A stretch of 64,000 nucleotides of DNA from Ammoniphilus sp. YIM 78166 (GCF_004522215.1 NZ_SDLR01000003.1:248001-312000), one strand, 5' to 3'; shown: positions 18,082-26,995, numbered from the stretch's first letter. Made by a program: numbers and translations. Notes: generated by a model not told the origin, from the letters alone.

Positions 18082-18540
18082 ATGTTAAAAGATAAAAAGA
18101 TTATTATTGTTGGAGAAAGAGACGGGGTTCCAGCTCCTGCGATTGCCGAGTGCGTGCAAGCGAGCGGCGGAGAAGTCATCTTCATGGACACCCAGTGCTT
18201 CGTCTGAACAGCGGCAGGCGCTATGGACCTTGAGGTTCAAGGTTCTTTAATTAAAGCTGTAGAGCAATACGGAAAAGATAACGTGATGGTGATCCTGGGA
18301 TCTCCTGATGCGGATAGTGCAGATATCTACGCTGAAACCGTAACGATGGGTGACCCAACCTATGCCGGTCCTTTGGCCGGTGTGGCTTTAGGTTTGCAAG
18401 TTTATCATGTGCTAGAAGACGAAATCAAAGCGATTGTTCCAGAAGAGATTTACCAGGAGCAAATTGGAATTATGGAGCTTTCTCTTGATAAGGACGGCAT
18501 TTGCGAAATGATGAAAACAGCTCGGGCGAGAGCTCTGTAA
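18082..18540 (+). CDS. grdA: Glycine/sarcosine/betaine reductase selenoprotein A, UGA = Sec42
   Basis: A 152-residue selenoprotein A when TGA at 18205-18207 is read as Sec, giving the diagnostic CFVUTAAGA motif. GrdA receives the carboxymethyl group on its selenium from component B and hands the oxidised acetyl unit to component C. The neighbouring Cys39 and Sec42 form the redox pair reduced by thioredoxin. The ATG at 18082 is preceded by AAGGGAGAG. Its SECIS hairpin is at 18227-18243. Only the part after the UGA would be found by standard gene calling. It shares the grd operon with no terminator on either side. Confidence 0.97.
18227..18243 (+). promoter_or_regulatory. SECIS hairpin of grdA
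   Basis: The stem ACCTTGA / TCAAGGT (7 bp) carries the triloop GGT (18234-18236). The loop begins 26 nt after the UGA. Confidence 0.88.
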
Positions 18541-18615
18541 ACATAAAGAAATCCATCAAGGGGTCGGATGCCCGCCCCCTTGATCCCATATCACATTAGG
18601 GGAGGGGTCAAAAAA

Positions 18616-19581
18616 ATGAGCGAACAAAAAATTTATGATGTCATTATTGCCGGGGCAGGTCCAGCCGGACTGACGGCAGCAGTCTATACGGCACGTGCAA
18701 ACATGAGTACGCTGATGGTGGAAAAGGGAAGTCCTGGCGGGCAGATGATGAACACGGAAGAGATTGAAAACTATCCGGGATTCAGCACCATCTTAGGGCC
18801 GGAGTTGTCCAAACATATGTACGATCATGCGATCAAATTTAACGCGGAGCATCTGCGCGGAAAAATTAGCGACATCAAGGATGGCCATCCCTATAAAACC
18901 GTTGTGATCGATGGACGGGATTATCTGGCCAAGTCCGTCATCATTACGACAGGCGCCCTTCCAAGAAAGCTAGGCGTACCCGGAGAAATCGAGTTTGCCG
19001 GAAGAGGGGTTTCCTATTGTGCGGTTTGTGATGGCGCCTTCTTCCAGGATCTTGAATTGGTGGTAATTGGAGGCGGAGATTCGGCGGTAGAAGAAGCTCT
19101 ATTCCTCACTCGCTTTGCTTCCAAAGTAACGATTGTCCATCGCCGGGATGAATTCCGCGCGCAAAAGATTATCCAAGATCGCGCTTTTGAAAATCCGAAA
19201 ATTCATATCATTTGGAACTCGGCAGTCGACCTCATTGAAGGGGATGGCATGGTTGAGTCTGTCAAAATCCGAGATTTGGTCAGTGGGGAAGTCACCCATT
19301 ATCCAACCAACGGTGTATTCATCTACGTGGGAATGGATCCGATTACCGACTTTATTAAAGATCTTGGGGTAACCAATGAAGCGGGTTACATTCCGACGGA
19401 TGAGCAGATGAAAACGAGCATCCCTGGGATCTTTGCCGCTGGGGATGTCAGGGAGAAGACCCTCCGCCAGGTGGTGACCGCAACAGGGGATGGCAGCATT
19501 GCCGCTCTATCTGCACAGCACTACGTGGAAAATCTAGAAGAAGAAATCAAAGCGATGAACTTGCAAACCACCCAGGTTTAA
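18616..19581 (+). CDS. trxB: Thioredoxin reductase
   Basis: A 321-residue flavoenzyme that reduces thioredoxin with NADPH (or, in some grd systems, NADH). It has the N-terminal FAD motif GAGPAGLTAAVY, the redox-active CAVCDG near residue 138, the nucleotide motif GGGDSAVEEA, and the C-terminal GIFAAGDVREK. Start ATG at 18616 follows GGGGAGGGG. Its place between grdA and grdC matches grd operons of amino-acid-fermenting Firmicutes, where TrxB/TrxA supply electrons to GrdA. A housekeeping trxB probably exists elsewhere. Confidence 0.95.
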   Translation: MSEQKIYDVIIAGAGPAGLTAAVYTARANMSTLMVEKGSPGGQMMNTEEIENYPGFSTILGPELSKHMYDHAIKFNAEHLRGKISDIKDGHPYKTVVIDGRDYLAKSVIITTGALPRKLGVPGEIEFAGRGVSYCAVCDGAFFQDLELVVIGGGDSAVEEALFLTRFASKVTIVHRRDEFRAQKIIQDRAFENPKIHIIWNSAVDLIEGDGMVESVKIRDLVSGEVTHYPTNGVFIYVGMDPITDFIKDLGVTNEAGYIPTDEQMKTSIPGIFAAGDVREKTLRQVVTATGDGSIAALSAQHYVENLEEEIKAMNLQTTQV

Positions 19582-19594
19582 TAGGAGGAAGACA

Positions 19595-21043
19595 ATGAAT
19601 AGACCCGTAATTAAAGGAGCTTCTTTTGTACTAACCCATACACCGAGCTTAGTGCGACATGGCTCCAAGCCCGTTCGCGAAATCGAAAAGGATCCGTCCG
19701 TGCTCGATCGGATTCTCCCCCATCTAAGAAGTTATGAGGAAGCCGTAGCCTATCCTCCGAACCAAGTGTTCATCGGGAACATGCGTCCAGAGGCGCTGAA
19801 GGAAATCAAGGGACCGTGGCACAAGGCGAAGGCGCCCAATGCCCAGCGTTTCAGCAAGGGCGGGGAAATCATGCCTGAAGATGAATTTTACGGCTGGCTG
19901 AAAATCTCGGATGAATTTAATTTAGTTCAGTTAGAAGAAGGATTTTTGTCCGAGGTCAAATTCAAGCTTGAACAGCATCCCTTGATCCAAGCCAATGATA
20001 TTGAACGTTTAGGCAATGGGGTAAGCCTGGCAAGCATCGAAGAAAAAATTAATCAAGGACTAGCGGTTCCCTTGCATGTCAATAAAACGCAGCTGATTGG
20101 CTATGTGGCAACAGGACATGAAGAGGATCACAACTTAACAGGGGACATCATCTTAGAAAACTTATGCAACAAAGCTTCCGGTGTGGTAGCGATGCGTCAC
20201 GCGCTAAGCGCATTTGGCGTAACTCCTGGTCAAGTGGATTATGTCATTGGCTGCGATGAAGAAGCGGTGGGTGATCGCTATCAGCGCGGCGGCGGAAATA
20301 TGGCGAAATCCATTGCTGAGCTGGCTGGATGCCAAAATGCAACAGGATCGGATATCAAATCCTTCTGCTGCGCTCCGGCCCACGCGATTGTGGTAGCTGC
20401 AGGTCTTGTCCAGTCTGGCTTATATGATGAAATTGTAGTCATCGGCGGCGGATGCTTAGCCAAGCTCGGGATGAAATATGCCGGTCACCTGAAAAACGAC
20501 ATGCCGATTATTGAGGATCAAATGGGCGCGATTGCTATTCTTGTCGGGAAGGATGATGGAGTAAGTCCTGTCGTTCGCTTGGATGCTGTAGGCAAGCATG
20601 AAATTTCCGCAGGATCTTCCGCTCAGCAAATCTATAACTCTCTTGTGGTAAAGCCGTTGAAGAGGATTGGTCGAAGAATCCTGGATATCGATAAGTATTC
20701 CGTGGAAATGCATAATCCGGAAGTAACGGAACCGAACGGCAACGGAAATGTGCCTAAAACCAACTATCGCACCTTAGCGGCTATGGCCGTATTGGGCGGG
20801 GAGTTAGATAAAGCGAACATGAACGATTTTGAAGAAAAGCATGGGATGGTAGGATTCTCTCCAACACAAGGTCACATTGCAGCTGCCATTCCATTCATGG
20901 GCCATGCCCGCGACATGATTATGAACGGAGAGATTAACAACGCCATGTTTGTAGCCAAGGGAAGTCTGTTCCTTGGAAAGATGACGAAGCTTTCTGACGG
21001 AATGTCTTATATTATTGAAAAAAATGAGGGGAGCGGTTCATAA
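19595..21043 (+). CDS. grdC: Glycine/sarcosine/betaine reductase component C, beta subunit (GrdC-like)
   Basis: A 482-residue thiolase/FabH-fold protein. Component C takes the acetyl thioester from selenoprotein A and releases acetyl phosphate. Typical segments are YVIGCDEEAVGDRYQRGGGN, SFCCAPAHAIVVAAGLV (candidate acyl-accepting Cys) and the C-terminal GFSPTQGHIAAAIPF. The partner alpha subunit gene grdD normally follows grdC; here trxA follows instead, overlapping by 1 bp, and no grdD is visible anywhere in the window. Either grdD is elsewhere or acetyl transfer works differently in this organism. Confidence 0.93.
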   Translation: MNRPVIKGASFVLTHTPSLVRHGSKPVREIEKDPSVLDRILPHLRSYEEAVAYPPNQVFIGNMRPEALKEIKGPWHKAKAPNAQRFSKGGEIMPEDEFYGWLKISDEFNLVQLEEGFLSEVKFKLEQHPLIQANDIERLGNGVSLASIEEKINQGLAVPLHVNKTQLIGYVATGHEEDHNLTGDIILENLCNKASGVVAMRHALSAFGVTPGQVDYVIGCDEEAVGDRYQRGGGNMAKSIAELAGCQNATGSDIKSFCCAPAHAIVVAAGLVQSGLYDEIVVIGGGCLAKLGMKYAGHLKNDMPIIEDQMGAIAILVGKDDGVSPVVRLDAVGKHEISAGSSAQQIYNSLVVKPLKRIGRRILDIDKYSVEMHNPEVTEPNGNGNVPKTNYRTLAAMAVLGGELDKANMNDFEEKHGMVGFSPTQGHIAAAIPFMGHARDMIMNGEINNAMFVAKGSLFLGKMTKLSDGMSYIIEKNEGSGS

Positions 21044-21378
21044 TGATCGAAGTAAACAAGGAGAATTTTCAAGCGGAAGTACGGGAGTCCCAGCAGCCGG
21101 TTCTAGTCGATATTTGGGGACCAACGTGTGATCCATGCATCGCCCTTATGCCGGCAGTAGAAGAATTAGAAAAAAAATATCAAGGGCAAGTAAAAGTGGT
21201 TAAGCTAAACAGCGCTGAAAATCGGAGGCTATGCATCGATCTTCGAGTAATTGGATTGCCTTCCTTCCTGCTCTTTAAGGATGGGCAGGAAGTAGGCCGC
21301 TTAGGAGGTAAGGATGTCAACATCGAGTCTGTCGAAGGACTGATCCTTAGCCAAAGCGCCAGTGAGAATGCAGTTTAG
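21043..21378 (+). CDS. trxA: Thioredoxin with atypical CDPC active site
   Basis: A 111-residue thioredoxin that donates electrons to selenoprotein A. The active site reads WGPTCDPC (Cys29-Cys32) in place of the canonical WCGPC. This type of deviation is known for thioredoxins dedicated to glycine reductase. The cis-Pro is in GLPSFLLF. ATG overlaps the stop of grdC (TAATG), implying translational coupling. It is the last gene before a strong terminator. Confidence 0.92.
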   Translation: MIEVNKENFQAEVRESQQPVLVDIWGPTCDPCIALMPAVEELEKKYQGQVKVVKLNSAENRRLCIDLRVIGLPSFLLFKDGQEVGRLGGKDVNIESVEGLILSQSASENAV

Positions 21379-21390
21379 GATTTAAATTAA

Positions 21391-21422
21391 AGACCGGCAT
21401 CGAAACTGCCGGTCTCTTTTTT
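21391..21422 (+). terminator. Terminator of the grd operon
   Basis: AGACCGGCA / TGCCGGTCT stem with a 7-nt loop, followed by a T run. Confidence 0.92.
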
Positions 21423-21480
21423 GTTCAAACGAAATACCTCAAAAATAAGAAAAAGGATTTATCGCTGTGGTATTTTACTT

Positions 21481-21504
21481 TATAATAAAAGCATACATGA
21501 TTAT
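21481..21504 (+). promoter_or_regulatory. Promoter region of the TetR gene with a degenerate operator
   Basis: TATAAT at 21481-21486 is followed by ATACATGATTAT at 21493-21504, a copy missing part of the left arm of the regulon palindrome. This suggests weaker autoregulation. The -35 is poor. Confidence 0.5.
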
Positions 21505-21547
21505 TTGATGAATCTGATTAGGTCACAAGATGTGAGGAGTGTTTCGT

Positions 21548-22198
21548 TTGGATAAAAAGGAAATTCAAAGAACCCGGATCATGCGGTATTTCATTGACGC
21601 TACGGTCCAAATTATGAAAGAAGAAGGGATTGAGCATGTTACGATCCGAAAAGTGGCAGATATTGCGGGTTACAATAGTGCAACGATTTACAATTATTTT
21701 CAGGAGCTGTCCCATTTAGTTTTCTTTGCCGGAATGACTTTCTTGAAAAAGTATACGGATGCTTTACCGGAATATATGGCCAAAGGTGAAAATTCTCTTG
21801 AGAAGTATTTATTAACTTGGGAGTGTTTCTGCAAATACTCCTTTGCCGAGCCCAAAATCTATAGCGCCATTTTTTCGTCCAATCTAGGGGCTCAGCCAGA
21901 AGAATTGCTGCAGAATTATTATACGATTTTCCCAATGGATATTATTGAGCTGCCCGAGGAGTTTCTGCCGATGGTATTGGAATCGAATCTTTCGAAAAGA
22001 GGCCGCGTTGCATTGGAAAAGAGCGTGAAGGAAGGGTTAATCAAGGAAGAGCATGCGGAGGAACTGAATGAAATGGCTGTTTTAATATGGCAGGGCATGC
22101 TGACGCTCTTGCTGAATAACCGCCGAACCTATACGCCGGAAGAAGCCGTTGAAAAAACGATGAAATATATTAGAAAAATTGCCTATAGCGCTGCCTAA
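21548..22198 (+). CDS. TetR/AcrR-family transcriptional regulator, candidate master regulator of the palindrome regulon
   Basis: A 216-residue protein starting at TTG 21548 with GGAG 8 bp upstream. The N-terminal helix-turn-helix is clear (VTIRKVADIAGYNSATIYNYFQ, residues about 32-53), followed by an alpha-helical ligand domain with a WQGM segment near the end. TetR proteins bind short palindromes and release them on ligand binding. It lies directly after the grd operon and carries a degenerate operator in front of itself. It is therefore the best candidate for binding TAATCATGATTA. The ligand could be the amine substrate or a product; unknown. Confidence 0.85.
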   Translation: MDKKEIQRTRIMRYFIDATVQIMKEEGIEHVTIRKVADIAGYNSATIYNYFQELSHLVFFAGMTFLKKYTDALPEYMAKGENSLEKYLLTWECFCKYSFAEPKIYSAIFSSNLGAQPEELLQNYYTIFPMDIIELPEEFLPMVLESNLSKRGRVALEKSVKEGLIKEEHAEELNEMAVLIWQGMLTLLLNNRRTYTPEEAVEKTMKYIRKIAYSAA

Positions 22199-22223
22199 TT
22201 CCATTTCTAATGAGGGATAAATT

Positions 22224-24377
22224 ATGTTTATGCTAATGGGCAAGAGGATCAAGAGGGAGATATCCTCGAGTATCACTAAAAAATATCTTCTGATTTTCTC
22301 CACTCTTTTCATTATACCGCTTGTACTGATCTACTATTTGATTGTGGATCATGCGAACTCTATTTTAGAAGAAGATATTATAACGAAAAACGGTCTCCAT
22401 GCGGATGCATTGGCCAAAAGATTGAATCGAGAAATTCAGGATGTGGTCTTGCAGCTGCAGCTGATAACCGAAACAAAGGACGATGGATCACTAGACCATA
22501 GCAAAATGTTCAATCGGGCGAAGCAAACCATTTCTAACAGTTCCATGATACACTCTGTTTTTTATGTGGATGAACAGCAGAACATTCACTTTGAAGCCCC
22601 CTTTCTCCCTGATCTGGGTCAGGGTAAGTACCGCTACCCCGGTTTCGAAGATGTTCGCTGGAGCTTAAACTTTCACGTATCTGACCAGATTCGCAATGTT
22701 CATGGCAAGTCCGTCGTTTCCATTGCTATTCCTGTGTTGGCAAAAGATCAGCGGTTTAAAGGAATCCTTGTCGCTGAATTGAGCCAGGAATATTTATCGG
22801 AAGTATTGAAGAGCATCAGCATTACGAATCAGGGCTTTAGCTTCTTGCTTGATCGAAACGGCAGGGTGATCGCGTCAACCGATGAGGGAGAGCTAGGGAA
22901 AGATTACTCCAACGATCCGGTTGCCATTCAATTAGCGATGGACGCGGCAGGTTCCATGAAAGAGAAATATAAGGGAGAGCAGGGAATCATTGCTTATCAT
23001 TCGATGAGGGATGGATGGGGACTGGCTTTGGGAGTTCCTGAGAACATTGCCTTTCAATCTTTGAACTATCTTTCAAAGCTTCTATCTTTTGGTTTTATTG
23101 CCATATTGATGTTTTCACTGGGGCTAATCGGAGTAGGGATGAGGCAATTGCTTTATCCGATGGTCGGATTGACGAAGCTGGCTAGGGATTTTACAAAGGA
23201 GCAGTCCCTTCGCAGGATTCAAAATTTGAAAAAGTATCATTCCCCCGATGAACTTGGAGTTTTAATGAGGACGATCGTTACGGTGGGATTAAGCAACTTG
23301 GACAAGCAGCGCATGCTAGAAGAAAAGGAACGATACTTGCGCGATGTGATAGAAGGCATCCCCTATGCCATTGTAACCATGGATAAGGCGGGAGTGATTA
23401 CGCATATGAATCTTGCCTTCGAAAGGCTGACAGGATTTCATCGGGACCTAATCATCGGTCTGCCTATAAAGGATGTACCCATAAAAAAGGAACACATGGA
23501 TTTTGTCGCTTTGCAGCATCTTCAATCTGGTAAGATCACGGAAGAAAATGAAACCTACATTATGGATGCAGAAGGTCATAAGCATATCGTCAAGGTAGTG
23601 AGTTCCAAATTCTTTGACGAAAACCAAAACGAAATCGGGATCATTGCTATGCTAGAGGATATTTCCCAGCTCAAACTGTTAGAGGCTCATGCCAAGCAGC
23701 GGGAGAAGCTTGCTGTCATCGGTCAAATTACGACCGGGATTGCCCACGAGATCAAGAATCCTTTAGCCATTTTATCCGGGGCAAGCGAATTGCTCAAGGA
23801 AGAGGTAGAAGACTATCAATGCGGAGGAATGATCGAGGAACTGACCGAGGATATCCATCAAGTGGTTAAGCGAATGAAAGTGATCACAAATGATTTTCTG
23901 AAATTTGCAAAGATAAACACAGATGCCGTCAAGCCGATTCGAATGGACAAGCTGTTGGACGAGGTGCTTCACTTACTGCGCATCAAGTTAAAGGAATGTA
24001 AAGTAAATGTTGATAGAATGGTTGAAGAAAATGCAGCTTGTGTGGAAGGAAAATACGATCAATTGATGCAGGTATATTTGAATTTGATTCTAAACAGCGT
24101 CGATGCGATGCCAGAGGGCGGTGATTTAACCGTTCGGGTTTATCAAGAACAGGAGAGGGTGTTCGTGGAGATTGAAGATTCTGGCATGGGCATACCCACT
24201 CAAAACCTAGACTGGCTGTATAATCCGTTCTTTTCCACGAAAGAGGAGGGTTCGGGGTTAGGACTCACGATTGCTCGAGATATTATTGTGGAGCATGGAG
24301 GAAACATTCGGATCGAAAGCGAAGAAAAAAAAGGTACAAGAATCATTACTAGTTTTAATATAAGTAGGAAAGGGTGA
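22224..24377 (+). CDS. NtrB-like sensor histidine kinase with dCache and PAS domains
   Basis: A 717-residue membrane kinase. TM1 is near residues 25-45, then an extracellular double-Cache-like sensor (about 45-285) and TM2 near 290-312. A HAMP-like linker, a PAS domain (about 370-480), and HisKA with phospho-acceptor His508 in IAHEIKNP follow. HATPase_c has the N-box NLILNSVDAMPEGG and glycine boxes GMGIP and GSGLGL. Cache sensors often bind amino acids or amines in the periplasm. The stop overlaps the start region of the response regulator gene, so the two form a dedicated pair. It is encoded 25 bp after the TetR gene and may be co-transcribed with it. Confidence 0.92.
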   Translation: MFMLMGKRIKREISSSITKKYLLIFSTLFIIPLVLIYYLIVDHANSILEEDIITKNGLHADALAKRLNREIQDVVLQLQLITETKDDGSLDHSKMFNRAKQTISNSSMIHSVFYVDEQQNIHFEAPFLPDLGQGKYRYPGFEDVRWSLNFHVSDQIRNVHGKSVVSIAIPVLAKDQRFKGILVAELSQEYLSEVLKSISITNQGFSFLLDRNGRVIASTDEGELGKDYSNDPVAIQLAMDAAGSMKEKYKGEQGIIAYHSMRDGWGLALGVPENIAFQSLNYLSKLLSFGFIAILMFSLGLIGVGMRQLLYPMVGLTKLARDFTKEQSLRRIQNLKKYHSPDELGVLMRTIVTVGLSNLDKQRMLEEKERYLRDVIEGIPYAIVTMDKAGVITHMNLAFERLTGFHRDLIIGLPIKDVPIKKEHMDFVALQHLQSGKITEENETYIMDAEGHKHIVKVVSSKFFDENQNEIGIIAMLEDISQLKLLEAHAKQREKLAVIGQITTGIAHEIKNPLAILSGASELLKEEVEDYQCGGMIEELTEDIHQVVKRMKVITNDFLKFAKINTDAVKPIRMDKLLDEVLHLLRIKLKECKVNVDRMVEENAACVEGKYDQLMQVYLNLILNSVDAMPEGGDLTVRVYQEQERVFVEIEDSGMGIPTQNLDWLYNPFFSTKEEGSGLGLTIARDIIVEHGGNIRIESEEKKGTRIITSFNISRKG

Positions 24378-24382
24378 GCGGT

Positions 24383-25798
24383 ATGTCCTATTCCGTTTTG
24401 GTTATAGATGATGAAGAGCGTTTAAATAAAATTATGTCCCAAAAGCTTAAAAAGGAGGGTTTTGCAGTCCATCAAGCCTTATCTGGGCAAGAGGGGATCG
24501 ATGCAGTTAAACGGGAGAAGATTGATGCTGTCATTTTGGACTATATGCTGCCCGATATGACGGGTATAGAGGTCCTGGAGAAAATCAAGGAAGAAAATGA
24601 ACAGATCGCGATCATTATGCTAACGGCTTACGGGAATGTAGAAAACGCCGTAACGGCGATGAAACTGGGTGCTTATGACTTTATGAACAAGCCCATCGAG
24701 TTAAATATTCTAAAAGAAGTCGTCTTGAAAGCGTGTGCAAATAAACAGCTCCAGCTGGAAAATCAAATGCTGAAGGAAGAGCTGAAGCGAACCGGCGGAA
24801 ATGATGACCTTGTTTATAAGAGTGACAAAATGAACGAAATCATTCAATTCCTAGAAAAGATCATCGAATCGGATGCCAATATCCTGATTCTCGGCGAAAG
24901 CGGTGTGGGAAAAACAGCACTGGCAAAATGGATCCATCAAAGAAGCAGTCGCAAGGATCGGCCTTTTGTGTCTCTCAATTGTGCCGCCATCCCCGAACAA
25001 CTTCTGGAAAGTGAACTGTTTGGTGTTCGCAAAGGAGCGTTTACGGGAGCAAATGAATCCAGGCCGGGAAAATTTGAATTAGCGGACGGAGGCACTATTT
25101 TTCTCGATGAGATTGGGGAGACTTCGATGTCCATGCAGGCTAAATTATTGCATGTCATCGAAGAAAAAAAGTTTATGAAGCTGGGCAGCAGTGAATACCG
25201 ATCCGTGGATGTCCGAATTATTACAGCAACCAATCGAGACTTGAAGCGATTAGTCATGGAAAAGAAATTTCGCGAGGACCTGTATTATCGATTGAATTTG
25301 GCGGAAATTCAGGTGCCTCCATTAAGGGAAAGAAAAGAAGACATCTCTCCCATTGTTTATGGGTATTTGCACAAACTCAACAGCAAATATAGCAAAACGA
25401 TTTCTATCGCATCAGAAGCTCTTGAAAAGCTTACGGAATATGAATGGCCAGGGAATATTAGAGAACTATTAAATTCTCTAGAGAGAATTCATCTGCTGAA
25501 GGCTGCCGGAGAAATCAAACTGCATGATTTGCCCCATCCCATTGCAGTCGGTGATTTAGTCCTATCCGGTTCTCCAGCCCCACTTGAACCATGAAGCCAT
25601 GATGAACCCTCCCTCGGTGAGGGAGTATTTAAGATGGAGAAGGATCTGACGCTGCAGTCCGTCCTGGAAAATGTAGAGGAACAGCTGATTCGGCGAGCAT
25701 TGGAAGAAACAGGGGGAAATCAGACAAAGGCTGCTGAACGTTTGGGTATCTCTAGGCATACGCTCATTTACAAATTGAAGAAAATGCAATGCAAATAA
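24383..25798 (+). CDS. NtrC-type sigma-54 response regulator with in-frame UGA (putative Sec404) before its DNA-binding domain
   Basis: Read through TGA at 25592-25594, the product has 471 residues, the normal NtrC length. The receiver domain has D53 in VILDYMLP. The AAA+ sigma-54 domain has Walker A GESGVGKT near 171 and GAFTGA at 218-223. After a linker comes a Fis-type helix-turn-helix (about 425-470, TKAAERLGISRHTLIYKLKK). Terminating at the UGA would give a protein without DNA binding. The UGA is followed by a 7-bp hairpin with GGT loop identical in plan to the grdA and grdB SECIS elements, so I annotate it as a selenoprotein. Alternatives are a nonsense mutation, or separate translation of the HTH piece from ATG 25634, which has GAGGGAG 8 bp upstream. 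The ATG at 24383 is preferred over GTG at 24374. Confidence 0.75.
25609..25625 (+). promoter_or_regulatory. SECIS-like hairpin in the response regulator gene
   Basis: The stem CTCCCTC / GAGGGAG (7 bp) is closed by GGT (25616-25618). The loop begins 21 nt after the UGA, between the values for grdB (18) and grdA (26). The 3' arm also resembles a Shine-Dalgarno sequence for ATG 25634. Confidence 0.75.
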
Positions 25799-25811
25799 TG
25801 GGGATTCGTTT

Positions 25812-26786
25812 ATGATGAATTCTACTCTTAAACTAACCTCATGGAAGAAAATCGCCCTCTTGTTCTTTAGTTGTATTCTCGTTGTTCTTGCCGGATGTGA
25901 AAAGGCGAGCCCAAATAAAAGTGAAGTAAAGGATCCTGCTCAGATGCCACAGATTGTCATGGGAGCAAGATCGGCTACGGAGCAGCGTTTGTTGATGAAA
26001 ATCTCTACCCTCTTGCTGAGGGATCATGGGTATCGCGTGAAAGAAATGAACTTTGCGGACAGCAGCTCTCTTCGTAAGGGATTGGAAGCGGGAATAGTTG
26101 ATCTCTGCTGGGAATACACCAATACAGTCAGAATGTACATTCATAAGAAACGTCCGATTTTTGATTCGGACCTAGCCTTTAAGGAAGTAAAGGAAGAGGA
26201 TGGCAAAAAGGGCTTGATTTGGCTTACGCGTTCTGACTTTGATAGCTCATGGGTCATTCTGATGAGGGAAGACCTCGCGAAGAATTTGAATATCCAAACC
26301 ATTAGTGACCTAGCTAGGTATACGAACCAAGAAAATGTAGAAATTGAACTCCAATCTATGAAATTTGCCATCAATGAGGAGTTTTTGCGAAGAGAGGATG
26401 GCGTAAAAAGGCTGAACGAGGTTTATGGCTTTTCTATTAAAGATGAAAATGTCCTAGCGGTAGAGAATAATCTGCTGTCTCAGGCTGTCAAGGAATCCAG
26501 GGTTCAGGTGGCCGTTGGATGGGTGGCTGACAGCCGAATTAAAAAGTTTCAGTTAACGGCACTTGAAGATGACCGTCATGTTTTTCCGCCTTACCATGTT
26601 GCCCCCATTATAAAGCAAAAGACCATGGACTCCCATCCGGAGATTGCAGAACTATTGGACAACATATCAAAAAAGCTAAATAATGAGGTGATGATCGACC
26701 TTACCTACAAGGTTGAGGTATTGCATCAGGATGAATTCGCTGTGGCAAGACAGTTCTTGATTGAAAACCATTTGTTAAAGAAGTAG
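25812..26786 (+). CDS. OpuAC-like substrate-binding lipoprotein (orphan)
   Basis: A 324-residue lipoprotein: positively charged start, hydrophobic segment and lipobox VLAGC near residue 28. The rest is a glycine-betaine-binding (OpuAC/ProX-like) fold: IVMGARSATEQRLLMKI, GLEAGIVDLCWEYTN and VAVGWVADSRI. Members bind quaternary amines for an ABC importer, but no permease or ATPase gene is adjacent. It lies 13 bp after the response regulator gene, so it may be a sensor accessory presenting ligand to the Cache-domain kinase. That role is inference. Confidence 0.82.
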   Translation: MMNSTLKLTSWKKIALLFFSCILVVLAGCEKASPNKSEVKDPAQMPQIVMGARSATEQRLLMKISTLLLRDHGYRVKEMNFADSSSLRKGLEAGIVDLCWEYTNTVRMYIHKKRPIFDSDLAFKEVKEEDGKKGLIWLTRSDFDSSWVILMREDLAKNLNIQTISDLARYTNQENVEIELQSMKFAINEEFLRREDGVKRLNEVYGFSIKDENVLAVENNLLSQAVKESRVQVAVGWVADSRIKKFQLTALEDDRHVFPPYHVAPIIKQKTMDSHPEIAELLDNISKKLNNEVMIDLTYKVEVLHQDEFAVARQFLIENHLLKK

Positions 26787-26861
26787 GTAGGACGGAACAT
26801 AGATAGAGAATTAGTGGAAATTCTCCACTTACAATAAAGCTTGATAGAATTTTATATGAAA

Positions 26862-26995
26862 TAGTTGGATATTTGTCATCTAATCTCGATAATGACCTCG
26901 TTTTGGGCTGGTTTTATCGACGATAAGTGACATTTTTCCAACTATTTTCTTATTGTTTCTCATGATTTTAAAAATAAGTGGCATTTTATCAACTA
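26862..26995. repeat. Three copies of an ATAAGTGACATTTTTCCAACTA intergenic repeat
   Basis: Direct copies lie at 26923-26944 and 26974-26995, with an inverted, more diverged copy at 26862-26883. The outer copies form an imperfect inverted repeat. A short GTGGA/TCCAC hairpin precedes them at about 26814-26829. No gene is seen in 26787-27190 apart from the small transcript at 27096. Confidence 0.6.
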
